Of a stretch of DNA of 46,121 nt, positions 1 to 8,788 are shown piece after piece. This stretch comes from Collinsella sp. (GTDB taxonomy: Bacteria; Actinomycetota; Coriobacteriia; Coriobacteriales; Coriobacteriaceae). The stretch lies in assembly GCA_019413955.1 (NCBI GenBank), contig DXMX01000006.1:1-46121 (forward strand). Direction: 5' to 3'. Made by a program: the position numbers and the translations under genes. The first letter of the stretch is position 1; the number at the start of each line of letters is the position of its first letter. The notes under the pieces were generated by a model, which had not been told where the DNA came from, searched no databases, and was given only the letters and a program-made list of their open reading frames with translations.

Positions 1-1031
1 GCGCGCAGCATCTTGACGGCCGACTCCACGCCGGGCGCCTCTTCGCCCGGAAGGCCGAGCTTCTTGTCGCTATGGGCACCGATGGCCAGGTAGACGGCAT
101 CGAACTCGTCGCGCAGGCGGGCAAGCTCCTCGCCGTTGACGGAGTGGTCGAGCTCAACGTCGATACCGGCGCTCAAGATCCAATCGATCTCGGCCTGCAG
201 GCGCTCGCGCGGCAGACGATAGCTGGGGATGCCGTAGCGCAGCATGCCGCCCAAGTGGTGGCGCTGCTCAAAAATGGTCACCTTGTGGCCCATCACGGCC
301 AGGTAGTAGGCACAGGAAAGGCCGGCCGGGCCGCCGCCGATCACGGCGATGCGCTTGCCGGTGTTGTCCACTACATGCGGCTTGTGGTCGTTGAGGTCAC
401 TGTGCTCAACGGCAAAACGCTTGAGGGCGAGAATGTTCATGGGATCATCGACCATGCCACGGCGGCAGTGCATCTCGCAGGGATGCTCGCACACCAAGCC
501 GCAGACGAGCGGCAGTGGGTTGTTCTTGCGGATGACCTTGACGGCGTCGGCATAACGGCCTGCCTCGACGAGCGAGATGTAACCGGGAATGTCGACGTGC
601 GCCGGGCAGCCCGAGACACACGGGACGCGAGCCTCGCGGTCAAAGCCGCAGGAGTGCTCGCGGATGTGGTGCTCAAAATCGTCGCGAAAGCCGCGAATGG
701 CCGTGAGTGCCATGGCGCCGGCCTCGTAGCCGATGGCGCAGTCGCTCGAAAGGTAGATGGTGCGGGCCGTGCGCTCAATCAGGTTGAGCGTGGACTCATC
801 GGCGCGCCCTTCGAGCACATCGGCAAGCAGGTCGCTCAGCGCGCTCAGGCCCACACGGCAGGGCGTGCACTTGCCGCAGCTCTGGGTGGAGCACAGGTTG
901 ACGAGCGCCGCCGTAAACTCAACGGGACACGGGGCGAGCGAACTCACCGCCAGACGGCGTCCGAGCGCATCGTGCAGGTCGTCCATGACGGCCTGAGCGT
1001 GGCTGCGTTCCATTACATGCAGTCGAGCCAT
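1..1031 (-). CDS. NuoF-like/GltD-like iron-sulfur FAD oxidoreductase (C-terminus cut off by the window edge)
   Basis: 343 residues are visible and the frame stays open at base 1. The start is ATG at 1031, preceded by GAGAGGGGAT. Residues about 40-75 carry the C-G-K-C-x-P-C-R-x-G cysteine cluster of the NuoF C-terminal 4Fe-4S domain. Next comes a GltD-type N-terminal cysteine domain (C-V-S-G-C-P, then C-x3-C-x3-C near residue 185), then a Rossmann FAD/NAD(P) site (VIGGGPAGLSCAY) and a GltD-type LGLPGE/APGV stretch. This domain order is found in NAD(P)H-linked electron-input subunits of formate dehydrogenase and hydrogenase complexes, and in glutamate-synthase beta-like proteins. The partner enzyme would lie beyond the left edge, so the substrate cannot be named. 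It is a different protein from the gltD at 16897-18378. Confidence 0.8.
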   Translation of the reverse strand, partial: MARLHVMERSHAQAVMDDLHDALGRRLAVSSLAPCPVEFTAALVNLCSTQSCGKCTPCRVGLSALSDLLADVLEGRADESTLNLIERTARTIYLSSDCAIGYEAGAMALTAIRGFRDDFEHHIREHSCGFDREARVPCVSGCPAHVDIPGYISLVEAGRYADAVKVIRKNNPLPLVCGLVCEHPCEMHCRRGMVDDPMNILALKRFAVEHSDLNDHKPHVVDNTGKRIAVIGGGPAGLSCAYYLAVMGHKVTIFEQRHHLGGMLRYGIPSYRLPRERLQAEIDWILSAGIDVELDHSVNGEELARLRDEFDAVYLAIGAHSDKKLGLPGEEAPGVESAVKMLR

Positions 1032-1270
1032 AAGATCCCCTCTCACATGGCAGCCCGGAGGCGAGGCCGGGCGAAATTGCTACACGCACAACACTGACCT
1101 AAAAAGTTGTGAGGTCTCCATACGGTTCGGCAGGCGGTATAAAATGTCACCCTCAGCGGTGAAATAGAACATTACCGCAGATAAATGCCATATTTGATAA
1201 AACGCGTTACCAAATTGCAATATTCAATGTGAAAAAGAGCGCCTTACTATTTTTCCTTTTTGATCCGTTT

Positions 1271-1303
1271 TTGGTGCAAAAGGGCCAGGTTTGTTTGCAC
1301 CAA
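1271..1303. repeat. Small hairpin with TTTGCACCAA arms
   Basis: TTGGTGCAAA (1271-1280) is the exact reverse complement of TTTGCACCAA (1294-1303). The right half, with CAGGT followed by TTTGCACC, matches the elements at 12121-12201 and 42371-42392, so it belongs to the same dispersed family. It lies just downstream of the minus-strand EFR1 gene and could help end its transcript, but no U-tract follows on either strand. Confidence 0.55.
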
Positions 1304-1314
1304 TCTCACTTGCG

Positions 1315-2076
1315 CTAGATGAAGAGCTCGCATTCCTTCCGCGCGACGCAAACCTTGCTCAGCATCTGGGAAACAGCGGATAGCTTGTTGGGATCAAGCT
1401 TACGAGCGCCTCGCGGACATACGGCAATGCAGCGCATGCAGGAGATGCACGCCTCGCCAGCTGCTCGTTTGGGGTCACCCTTGTCGATAGCACAAACGGG
1501 GCACGCCGCGGCGCATGCACCGCAGGAGACGCAATCCTCTGTTGCCTCGGGTGCCATGCGGTGACCCCCAGCTTGTTTATAAGGACGATTGCCGGGGATA
1601 GAGGGCTCGGACGCATCCTCAGCCAACAGCTTTTGCTGAATTTGCTGCGCAAACTCTGCGAGCTGCGCCGCATCCTGCGCATCCGGACGACCGGCAGCAA
1701 ACTGTCGCGCAATGGAATGTTCTGCAATGGCTGCAACTGCCGCGATCACCCGGAATCCCGCTTGCTTCGCAACGTCCTCCAGCTCTACGAGCGTGTCCTC
1801 AAACGCGCGGTTTCCGTAGACGCACACCAGAACGGCCCGCGCTCCGTTGCCGTGAACCATGTTCAGTCGGTCGACCGCCACGGCAGGGACTCTGCCGGCA
1901 TACGCTGGCACGGAGATAACAGCCATGTCGTCCTTCGTCATCGAGACCTCGTGGAAATCCAACCCGCTATCGGTCAGATCGACGGTAACGGTATTCTTGT
2001 CCAGTGCCCCGGCCACAAGGCCAGACACCTTCTGCGTTCCACCCGTCGGACTAAACACAATTTCGAATACGCTCAT
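1315..2076 (-). CDS. EFR1-family flavodoxin/ferredoxin fusion protein
   Basis: 253 residues, probably a cytoplasmic electron carrier of anaerobes. Residues 1-150 form a flavodoxin-like domain with the phosphate-binding loop FSPTGGT at positions 8-14. The C-terminal third is a 2x[4Fe-4S] ferredoxin: CVSCGACAAACPVCAI and CISCMRCIAVCPRGA. The ATG at 2076 is chosen because GGGGAGG lies 8 bases upstream. The frame extends to a TTG at 2103 without a good ribosome site. It is transcribed toward the flavoprotein at 1-1031, 283 bp away. The redox partner is unknown. Confidence 0.85.
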   Translation of the reverse strand: MSVFEIVFSPTGGTQKVSGLVAGALDKNTVTVDLTDSGLDFHEVSMTKDDMAVISVPAYAGRVPAVAVDRLNMVHGNGARAVLVCVYGNRAFEDTLVELEDVAKQAGFRVIAAVAAIAEHSIARQFAAGRPDAQDAAQLAEFAQQIQQKLLAEDASEPSIPGNRPYKQAGGHRMAPEATEDCVSCGACAAACPVCAIDKGDPKRAAGEACISCMRCIAVCPRGARKLDPNKLSAVSQMLSKVCVARKECELFI

Positions 2077-2628
2077 CGAGGCACCCTCCCCTACGCCTGG
2101 CAACGCGTCAAGCCGCTTTCACATCCAGCCAGAGTATACGGCACGTGGGGTCCCCGTTTTGATGCACCAAGCACCCCAATGCACCCACCCTACGCTGTCT
2201 GCCTCTTCGTTTTGTATAAATTACGGTACAAATTGTATATATTTACGGGATACCGCTGTGTTCTCCTGAGGTACCCCATCCTAGCCCGTGCAAAAAACGG
2301 AGTATTCTGCAACGTAACCACGCCAGCACCGCCGCGGGTGGGCAAAACTGTAGGGCGCCGTATCATTCTAAGTCCCGATATGGCGAGAATGACGCGCCCC
2401 TGCTCCGGAAAACGGCGAAATCTGACTCAGAACGCTCGCCAGGGATATCCGAAGGCCACCGTTGGCGACGTCGGATCATATGCAGACAACTCGAACTGCA
2501 GAATACTCCAAAAAATGCACGGCGCACCCCATGGGACCCATTGCCGCATGGCAGAAAACAGGTCCACGGCATCCTCTAGATGCATTCCCGAGGAAATCAC
2601 ATTTGAACTAGCGATCGGATACGACAAA
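2077..2628. other. Gene-poor 550-bp gap with an AT-rich palindromic site
   Basis: I see no convincing gene here. Bases 2213-2265 are unusually AT-rich for this genome. They contain the palindrome TACAAATTGTA flanked by ATTACGG and TTTACGG, which could be an operator or promoter. A 66-codon minus-strand frame (2427-2627) and an overlapping 69-codon one (2363-2572) look like a decayed or shifted reading frame, but neither has a ribosome site or recognisable motifs. Confidence 0.4.
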
Positions 2629-2666
2629 CAAAAAGGGCCCCGAGCGTAGTTGCTCGGGACCCTTGG
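2629..2666 (-). terminator. Intrinsic terminator of the DEAD-box helicase gene
   Basis: A 13-bp stem with one G-U pair (2633-2645 with 2652-2664), a 6-nt loop and a following T5 on the minus strand, about 30 bp after the helicase stop codon. Confidence 0.85.
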
Positions 2667-2696
2667 TTCACCTCGCTCTAGCGGGCGATGCGTATG

Positions 2697-4940
2697 TTAC
2701 TTGCGCTTGCCGCCGCCGTCACCGGGACGACGGGAGCTGCTACCACGCTTGCCGCCACGGCTGTTGCCATAGCTGCCGCGGTTATCGCGACCGCCGGCGC
2801 GGCCGCCACGGGAACCGGCCTGGTTGCCGCCGCGACCACCACGGTAGCCGCCGCGACGCTCTTCGCGGGTATCGTCGTAGTTGCGCCAGTCATCGCGACG
2901 ATCGCGGCTGGCACGCGGATCACGACGGTCGCGCAACTCGTTAGAACGACCAGCGCCGCCGCGGCCGCCATTGCCGCGAGCACCCTCGCGACGCTCGCCG
3001 CCGCGGCTACCGCGCTCTTCAAAGCGCTTGCCGCCACGGGACTCACCGCCACGGGCAGCACGCTCACCACGACCCTCGCCGCCGCGACGCTCGTCACGGC
3101 CGCCGCGCTCGTCATCACGACCGGAACGACGGCGGTCGCCCGAACCGCGCTTGCCACCGCGCGAACCGCGGCCCTCGTCCTCGCGCTCGACACGACGACG
3201 GCCACCGCGATCCTCGTCCTCGCGGCGGCGGCGATGTGCCTCGCCCTGGAACTGCTTGGCACGACGCTCGGCACGGTTGCCACGCGGGGCCTGCTCGACA
3301 GCACCGCCGCGCTCCTCGGCAGCCACCTCGCGGGCCACGCTCTCAACAGCCTCGTCCACGCGAGCCTGAACGCCTTCGCGCACGCGGGTCTTGCCGCCGC
3401 GCTTGGGACGGCTCGGACGCTCGCCATCGCCGCGACGCTCGTCGCGACCGCGGTTGGAACGACCGGCCACATCGCCGTAGTCATCGCCGTTGCGTTTGCC
3501 GTCGCGACGCGCCTGCTCAAGCTTCTTCTTGCTCTTGGACTTGCCGCGCTTGGTCTTCTTCTTCACCTTAAAGGCCGCAGGATCGCGCTCGGGGTCAACC
3601 GCGGGCGGATTGGGGCCCACATGCAGGTCGCCGGCCTCGTAGATGTCGGCGGTCTTGTCCATGAGCTTCTCGATCTCGTAGAACTCATCGACATCCTGCT
3701 CGGTCACAAACGTGATGGCCCAGCCCAGCTCGCCGGCACGACCCGTACGGCCAATACGGTGGATGTAGTCGGTCGGCTCGGCCGGCACGTCAAAGTTCAC
3801 GACGTAGCGCACGTCGCTGATGTCGATGCCGCGGGCGAGCACGTCGGTCGCCACCAACACGTCGACGGTGCCGTCGCGGAAGGCCGAAAGGGCACGCTCG
3901 CGCTGGGCCTGGCTGCGGTTGCCGTGAATCGCGGCGGCCTTGATGCCCTTGCGCTCCAGACGACGGCAGCAGCTGTCGGCGCGGTGCTTGGTACGCATAA
4001 AGACGATGGTGCGCTCCGGGCCCTCCTTTTTGAGGAACTCGGGCAACAGGTTATTCTTGGCCTCGATGGACACCGGGAACACAAACTGGTCGACGGTGTC
4101 GGCGGTCGACGTGGCAGGTGCGATCTCCACGCGGGCCGGGTCGCTCACCAGGTCGGTGATCTCGCCCACGGCCTCCTCGTCGAGGGTCGCCGAGAACAGC
4201 AGCGTCTGACGCTCGGCCGGCGTCTCGCGCACAATGCGCCGGACGGCGGGCAAAAAGCCCATGTCGAGCATACGGTCGGCCTCGTCGAGCACCAGGACCT
4301 TAACCTCGTCCAGGTGGCAGGCGCCCTGCTCGATCAGATCGACCAGACGGCCCGGCGTTGCGACCAGGATGTCGCAGCCGTACTTAAGTGCCGCGGTCTG
4401 CGGCTTGTAGCTCACGCCGCCCACGACGGTCACGGCAACATGGCCGGTGACGTCGGCGATTTTGCTTGCGACCTCGTCGATTTGCTGGGCAAGCTCGCGC
4501 GTAGGGGTGATGACGAGCATCACGGGGCCGCGACCGTTGCCCTCGGGCTTTTTAGCACCGCGACGACGGTTGCGGCCGCCGCGCTCGCGCACGGGTTTGG
4601 GAGGAGCGATGTGCTCCAGATTGTTCATGGTCGGCAGCAAAAAGGCGGCCGTCTTGCCGGTGCCGGTCTGAGCGGCGGCAAGCAGGTCGCGGCCCTCGAG
4701 CACCACGGGGATGGAGCCGGCCTGCACGGGCGTCGGCGCCGTGTAGCCCAGGTTCTCGATAGCACGAAGCATCTCGTCGGAGAGGCCCAGCTCGTCAAAG
4801 GCGGGCAGGCTCTCGGTAGCGGACTCGACGGCCTGGGCAGCATTGGCCTCATCGGCGGCATCGAAGGCAGCCTGGGTCATGGCCTCGCGGGTCTCGTCCA
4901 GAATCTCGGCGTCCGTGACGTCGGATACAGAATTACGCAT
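2697..4940 (-). CDS. DEAD-box ATP-dependent RNA helicase with Arg/Gly-rich tail
   Basis: 747 residues. It unwinds RNA using ATP and probably acts in ribosome assembly or RNA decay, like CsdA/DeaD or RhlE. All core motifs are present in order: a Q-motif region (TPVQAGSIP), AQTGTGKT, PTRELAQQ, TPGRLVDL, DEAD, SAT, the ATDVLARGID stretch and HRIGRTGRAG. From about residue 490 to the end the protein is a low-complexity tail of Arg, Gly, Glu, Asp and Lys with many RGG/RGGxR units, likely an RNA-binding or condensate-forming region. Start ATG 4940 follows AAGGAA; a GTG at 4976 is in frame but less likely. The gene stands alone with its own terminator. The roughly 200-base upstream leader would suit cold-shock-type control, but that is inference. 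Confidence 0.93.
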   Translation of the reverse strand: MRNSVSDVTDAEILDETREAMTQAAFDAADEANAAQAVESATESLPAFDELGLSDEMLRAIENLGYTAPTPVQAGSIPVVLEGRDLLAAAQTGTGKTAAFLLPTMNNLEHIAPPKPVRERGGRNRRRGAKKPEGNGRGPVMLVITPTRELAQQIDEVASKIADVTGHVAVTVVGGVSYKPQTAALKYGCDILVATPGRLVDLIEQGACHLDEVKVLVLDEADRMLDMGFLPAVRRIVRETPAERQTLLFSATLDEEAVGEITDLVSDPARVEIAPATSTADTVDQFVFPVSIEAKNNLLPEFLKKEGPERTIVFMRTKHRADSCCRRLERKGIKAAAIHGNRSQAQRERALSAFRDGTVDVLVATDVLARGIDISDVRYVVNFDVPAEPTDYIHRIGRTGRAGELGWAITFVTEQDVDEFYEIEKLMDKTADIYEAGDLHVGPNPPAVDPERDPAAFKVKKKTKRGKSKSKKKLEQARRDGKRNGDDYGDVAGRSNRGRDERRGDGERPSRPKRGGKTRVREGVQARVDEAVESVAREVAAEERGGAVEQAPRGNRAERRAKQFQGEAHRRRREDEDRGGRRRVEREDEGRGSRGGKRGSGDRRRSGRDDERGGRDERRGGEGRGERAARGGESRGGKRFEERGSRGGERREGARGNGGRGGAGRSNELRDRRDPRASRDRRDDWRNYDDTREERRGGYRGGRGGNQAGSRGGRAGGRDNRGSYGNSRGGKRGSSSRRPGDGGGKRK

Positions 4941-5211
4941 ATGTCGTTGTTCCTTATCTGCACGCGTTATGGGCACGGCATGCGGCCGCGCGGGCGTGCT
5001 TGGTAGTGCGCTAATACATACAAAAACGGGTGCGCACAGAGAGGACGTTGCTCAGCACGCTGGCGATCGCTTTGGCAGCCCTATCACGCGCCGTCCAGAC
5101 GCAGCAGCTCTAAGCGATGGAGCAGATTCGCCGCCGGTTAGTATACCCGTGCTTCGCATGCCCCCACGTAAACCACAGATGACGAGGCGGACGGGGCGGG
5201 CCTGGCTGATT

Positions 5212-5349
5212 GTCTCAATCTGTAACATCTACAGGGCAAATCTTCCTCTACGTGTTACAGATCGAGACAAACGGTCGACACGGCTCACAAACGTCTCAAT
5301 CTGTAACAGTTAACGAGTAAAATCGGCCCTAATTGTTATAGATCAAGAC
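5212..5349. repeat. 57-bp inverted-repeat units 1 and 2 (head-to-tail pair)
   Basis: Unit 1 is 5212-5268 and unit 2 is 5293-5349. Each starts with GTCTCAATCTGTAACA and ends with its near reverse complement, TGTTACAGATCGAGAC or TGTTATAGATCAAGAC, around a 25-bp core. The period is 81 bp with a 24-bp linker. It is the first of four such pairs in the window. Confidence 0.9.
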
Positions 5350-5392
5350 AGAGGGAGATTTCCGTTCAATCCAAACCAAATCTCTCGGTCTT

Positions 5393-5421
5393 CCTGCAAT
5401 TTCGAACATGTGGCCTATAAT
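5393..5421 (+). promoter_or_regulatory. Probable promoter of the FHA-domain gene
   Basis: A consensus TATAAT lies at 5416-5421, about 107 bases before the GTG start, with a weak -35 (CCTGCA) 17 bp upstream. Confidence 0.4.
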
Positions 5422-5527
5422 GTTGCTTTGGTTACGCTATATATTGCGCAACCATTTAATACGTCGCCCACCGGGGCCATTAATTCCTATCGCCATATTG
5501 GCTAGGAAGCAATCAAAGGAGGTATCC

Positions 5528-6490
5528 GTGGCAGCAGAGACGCCTTGCTCGGTCCTCTATAACGATATTCGCTCGTTCGGCGGTCTTAAACATCTCGAGA
5601 TCGCCCGAATGCTCATCAATGGAAACTCTTATCTCGGCAGTACCCTGCTCGAGAAGTGCTCTTCCAACCGCTCGTATCTCACCCGTTACATCGTCCATCG
5701 CAAGCCTGACCAGTGCGCGCCCGCCATCTACAGCGACTTTACCGTCACCACGCTCAACCTTTCCTCGGCAATCTTCAGCAAGCTCGGCGGCGGCGAGTCC
5801 GCCTATCGGGCAATCGCTGAGCACTATCGCGGTCCGGCCGCCAACGAAATGATGTCGGCTCTCGCCAGCTACAAGCTGGACAGCCGCCTATATGCAAATG
5901 CCCTCAATCGCATCGACAACTTTGACGGCAATGCCATGCGCGAGAAAAGCACGCTTTACCTTATGCTCTTTGTGGCAACGGGGGCGCTCGCCGATCCCGT
6001 TCAGGGCGTGGCCACCGTCGAGCGCTTTTGCGACAGCAAGACGGGCGGGCATTTTGGCACCACCGAGACCACCGTCGGTCGTAGTTTTTTGAGCAGCTTG
6101 GATCAACCGCGCGCCGTCGCTCCCAACCTCGGCTTGCTTAGGACGCACGCCGGAAACAGCGTTGACATGCAAATCCATCCCCTCACACGCGATCCGCGCG
6201 GCACCGTGATTGGTTCTTTGCCCAAAACCTCGCCCAGCATCACCGATGTGGGCGCCGACGCATCGCGCGAGCATCTTCGCATTTGGCTTGAGGGTGAGCA
6301 CTGGTACGCCCAGGGCCTTGGATCGACCAACGGCACGGTACTCGAATCGGGTGCAGGCGACGGCGATATTGTGATTGAGCCGCCGCGCGACCAACGCGAA
6401 CCCGGCAAAGTCTATCCCCCCGTGGAAATCGCCAACAGCGACAGGCTCCATCTGGGTCTCTACACGACATTCCTTGTCATTGTGGACTAG
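5528..6490 (+). CDS. FHA-domain protein
   Basis: 320 residues. The GTG start at 5528 is preceded by a near-perfect AAAGGAGGT; the frame is open upstream but that part lacks support. The C-terminal 95 residues are a forkhead-associated domain, which binds phosphothreonine: GTVIGS strand, SREHLR (246-251) and LGSTNGT (264-270) are the conserved binding loops. The N-terminal 200 residues are mostly helical-looking and I do not recognise them. A Ser/Thr kinase follows on the same strand, so the pair probably forms a phospho-dependent signalling unit. A hairpin-rich 171-bp gap separates them, so they need not share one transcript. Confidence 0.85.
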   Translation: MAAETPCSVLYNDIRSFGGLKHLEIARMLINGNSYLGSTLLEKCSSNRSYLTRYIVHRKPDQCAPAIYSDFTVTTLNLSSAIFSKLGGGESAYRAIAEHYRGPAANEMMSALASYKLDSRLYANALNRIDNFDGNAMREKSTLYLMLFVATGALADPVQGVATVERFCDSKTGGHFGTTETTVGRSFLSSLDQPRAVAPNLGLLRTHAGNSVDMQIHPLTRDPRGTVIGSLPKTSPSITDVGADASREHLRIWLEGEHWYAQGLGSTNGTVLESGAGDGDIVIEPPRDQREPGKVYPPVEIANSDRLHLGLYTTFLVIVD

Positions 6491-6506
6491 CACGGACAGC
6501 GATCGG

Positions 6507-6527
6507 AAGACGGTCACCGCCCGTCTT
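6507..6527 (+). terminator. Possible weak terminator after the FHA gene
   Basis: AAGACGG and CCGTCTT form a 7-bp stem with a 7-nt loop, 16 bases after the stop codon. The tail is pyrimidine-rich (TCGTCTTCTACC) rather than a pure T-run, so termination may be partial. Confidence 0.35.
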
Positions 6528-6565
6528 TCGTCTTCTACCTTCTGCGTCGTAACCGACAATACTCA

Positions 6566-6633
6566 GCGGTATACGTGGGCAGTGCGGCTATCATGGTATT
6601 TTACCGATATCCGCACTGCCCGCGTATACGCGC
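6566..6633. repeat. Long hairpin between the FHA and kinase genes
   Basis: GTATACGTGGGCAGTGCGG (6569-6587) pairs with CCGCACTGCCCGCGTATAC (6611-6629) with a single G-U pair, and a few more GC pairs extend the base. The loop is 23 nt. The stem ends about 19 bases before the kinase ribosome site, so it could affect kinase expression or be another mobile palindrome. Confidence 0.7.
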
Positions 6634-6661
6634 GGCAACCCATGCCAGACAAAGGAACGCC

Positions 6662-8746
6662 ATGGATACTACCGATAGCGCCTATGGCGACAAACTCATC
6701 CGTCTCGACACGTTCGATACCGCCGTGGCAGTCGACCCCAGTGCCGAGGACGACGCCAAACGCCGGTTTATGACGCTTATTCTTCAGACGGCATACCGCG
6801 ACGGCGGCAATATCGGGCACGTGCTGCGCGCAACCAACACGAGCGGCGAGGTCTTTGCCGTCAAGCTGCTCAAGGACAACGCCATCCTTTCCGACCAGAC
6901 GCCCGACCGCTCCGCCGAGCAATCGGCCGCGCATCTGGCCAACACTGCCGCGCTGTTCGAGGAATACCGTCATCTGTGTACCGTCTCGCACCTGCGCGGA
7001 TTTCCGCGCGTCTATGGCTACGGATCGTGCGAGGACGACCCGCTTATCCTCATGGAGTGGGTCGAGGGCACCTCGCTCAAACAGGCGCTGCCCTTGCTTC
7101 CGCACGACGCCTCGGGCGGGCTGACCACCCAGATGGTCGCCGCCGTCGGAAACGCCGTGCTTCGCGCGCTCTTGATAACCCAAGGCCTTGTGAATCCGGT
7201 CATCCATCGCGACCTGTCGCCTGCCAATATCATGTTCCGCACCACCAGCCGAACGCTCGAGCAGCAGATTGCCGATTGCTCCTTTGACCCCTGCCTCATC
7301 GACATGGGCTCCGCGACCATGGCCCTCGGCGACGACACGATCACCCGGCGCGCCGACATCTGGCGCTTTGCCACGCCCGCATACGCCGCGCCCGAAATGC
7401 TCACGCAGGATATCGAAGGCATTGCGGCCCTTCGCCGCTCGCCCGCGATCGACGTCTATGCGCTTTCGAGCATTCTGTACCAGCTCTACAGCGGTCGCAA
7501 ACCGTTCGATGTCGAGTCGACGGGTGCCGCGGCGACCGGCTCGTTCTACCTCATAAAGACCAAGACCAAACCGGCGCCGCTCGAGCCGCGCTGCGAGGGC
7601 GACAAAGCGCTTGTCCAGATCATCATGAAAGGCATCTCGGTCGAACAGGGCGATCGCCCTACCGAGCAGCAGATGCTCGAGGTGCTCTCGACATACCTCC
7701 CCGCTGCAGAATCTGAGGACCGCGAGGGTGCAGGAGACGAGGCCGCAATTGATATCGATTCTGGCACGCACCTTAAGGTCGACGTCGCCGGCAAGCGCGC
7801 GAGAGAGATCTTGGAGCAGGCCCGGCACGACGCCATGACCCGCCGTCGCTTTGTCATCGGCGGCGTCGTTGCGGTCGTTGCGGGGCTCGGCGTCGTTGGC
7901 GCGGCAACCCATGGCTTTGGCATCCCCGACTACCTGGACGGCATCCGCGGTTCGCTTGACGACTACACTTGGGACCAGCTGCAGGAGATTTCGCTCAAGA
8001 TTAAGGCCGCCGAGACCCGTAGCGAGGCACGCGAGATTGCCAAGCGCTACCACCTGCTCGACGCTGATGGGCATATCCCCTATCCGTGCACCAAACGTGT
8101 CACGCTCACCAACGGACTGCAAGTTGGCGCGCAGCTTGTGGGCATCCGCCACGATGAGCTTCTGGACGGGACGGGCAAGGCCGGGCTGACGTTTATGTTC
8201 GACGCGGGTATTGCCGAGCGCAACGCTACGGCTGAACCGCCGAGCGCCGGCTGGGCAGATTGCGAGCTGCGGGGATGGCTCAACGGCGACGGCCTTAAGC
8301 TGCTACCCAACGAGTTGCGCGCGCTCATCAAATCTGTCAAAAAGATCTCGAATAACGTTGGCGCTGCCAGAAGCGCATCGTGTCTGAGCGAGTTGCCCGC
8401 AACCCTTTGGCTACCCGCCATGGTCGAGCTGTGCGGTACGCAACCGCCCGATTCGTTTGCCGAGGGCTATCACTACCTGGCAGAAATCTACAACGGCGAG
8501 GGCAAGGAGTATCAGCTCTTCCGCGAGCTCAAGGTGAGCCCGTATTCCACGAACGAGACGATGGTCCGCCAGTGGAAGGGCAAGGACACCTGCTGGTGGG
8601 AGCGCACGGTGAGCCCCGACTCATCGGAGACCGAAGGCACGCTCTACATAAACCGTGTGGGCCACGACGGCGACGTCTTTACGTACGCAACGCCTGCGGA
8701 AAAGCCAAACAAGCTAACCTGTGTGATCCCCGGATTCTGTATCTAG
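6662..8746 (+). CDS. Transmembrane Ser/Thr protein kinase with extracellular DUF6273-like domain
   Basis: 694 residues. ATG at 6662 follows AAAGGAA. Residues about 45-355 are a Hanks-type kinase: Lys68 in FAVKLL, Glu100/101, HRDLSPAN at 182-189 (catalytic Asp184), a DMG triad in place of DFG (214-216) and an APE motif at 243-245. No glycine-rich loop of standard form is visible. A basic RRRF then leads into one membrane span (about 396-416), which puts the C-terminal half outside. That half contains ELRGWLN, WLPAMVELCG, WWERTVSP and a final PGFCI, a pattern I associate with DUF6273 and its C-type-lectin-like or formylglycine-like fold. Outside ligand sensing coupled to inside phosphorylation, with the upstream FHA protein as reader, is inferred. 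No phosphatase gene is nearby. Confidence 0.85.
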   Translation: MDTTDSAYGDKLIRLDTFDTAVAVDPSAEDDAKRRFMTLILQTAYRDGGNIGHVLRATNTSGEVFAVKLLKDNAILSDQTPDRSAEQSAAHLANTAALFEEYRHLCTVSHLRGFPRVYGYGSCEDDPLILMEWVEGTSLKQALPLLPHDASGGLTTQMVAAVGNAVLRALLITQGLVNPVIHRDLSPANIMFRTTSRTLEQQIADCSFDPCLIDMGSATMALGDDTITRRADIWRFATPAYAAPEMLTQDIEGIAALRRSPAIDVYALSSILYQLYSGRKPFDVESTGAAATGSFYLIKTKTKPAPLEPRCEGDKALVQIIMKGISVEQGDRPTEQQMLEVLSTYLPAAESEDREGAGDEAAIDIDSGTHLKVDVAGKRAREILEQARHDAMTRRRFVIGGVVAVVAGLGVVGAATHGFGIPDYLDGIRGSLDDYTWDQLQEISLKIKAAETRSEAREIAKRYHLLDADGHIPYPCTKRVTLTNGLQVGAQLVGIRHDELLDGTGKAGLTFMFDAGIAERNATAEPPSAGWADCELRGWLNGDGLKLLPNELRALIKSVKKISNNVGAARSASCLSELPATLWLPAMVELCGTQPPDSFAEGYHYLAEIYNGEGKEYQLFRELKVSPYSTNETMVRQWKGKDTCWWERTVSPDSSETEGTLYINRVGHDGDVFTYATPAEKPNKLTCVIPGFCI

Positions 8747-8788
8747 AGAGCGGGCGTCTTGCCGTGACGGGACCCCTCCCCGGCAATT

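Larger units (their letters stand above)
4941..5527. other. Divergent intergenic region between helicase and FHA genes
   Basis: 587 bp without a gene. It holds the helicase leader (possible minus-strand -10 TATACT at 5140-5146), a 57-bp repeat pair (5212-5349) and a probable plus-strand promoter (about 5393-5421). Confidence 0.6.

Noticed and set aside
2427..2627. A 66-codon minus-strand protein
   Set aside because: No ribosome site or motifs, and it overlaps another frame equally open.
1561..2649. A 362-codon plus-strand frame
   Set aside because: Half lies opposite the certain EFR1 gene, the rest has poor codon character.
2688..5006. A 772-codon Ala/Thr-rich plus-strand frame opposite the helicase
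   Set aside because: It is the reverse image of Arg/Gly-rich codons; no independent coding signs.
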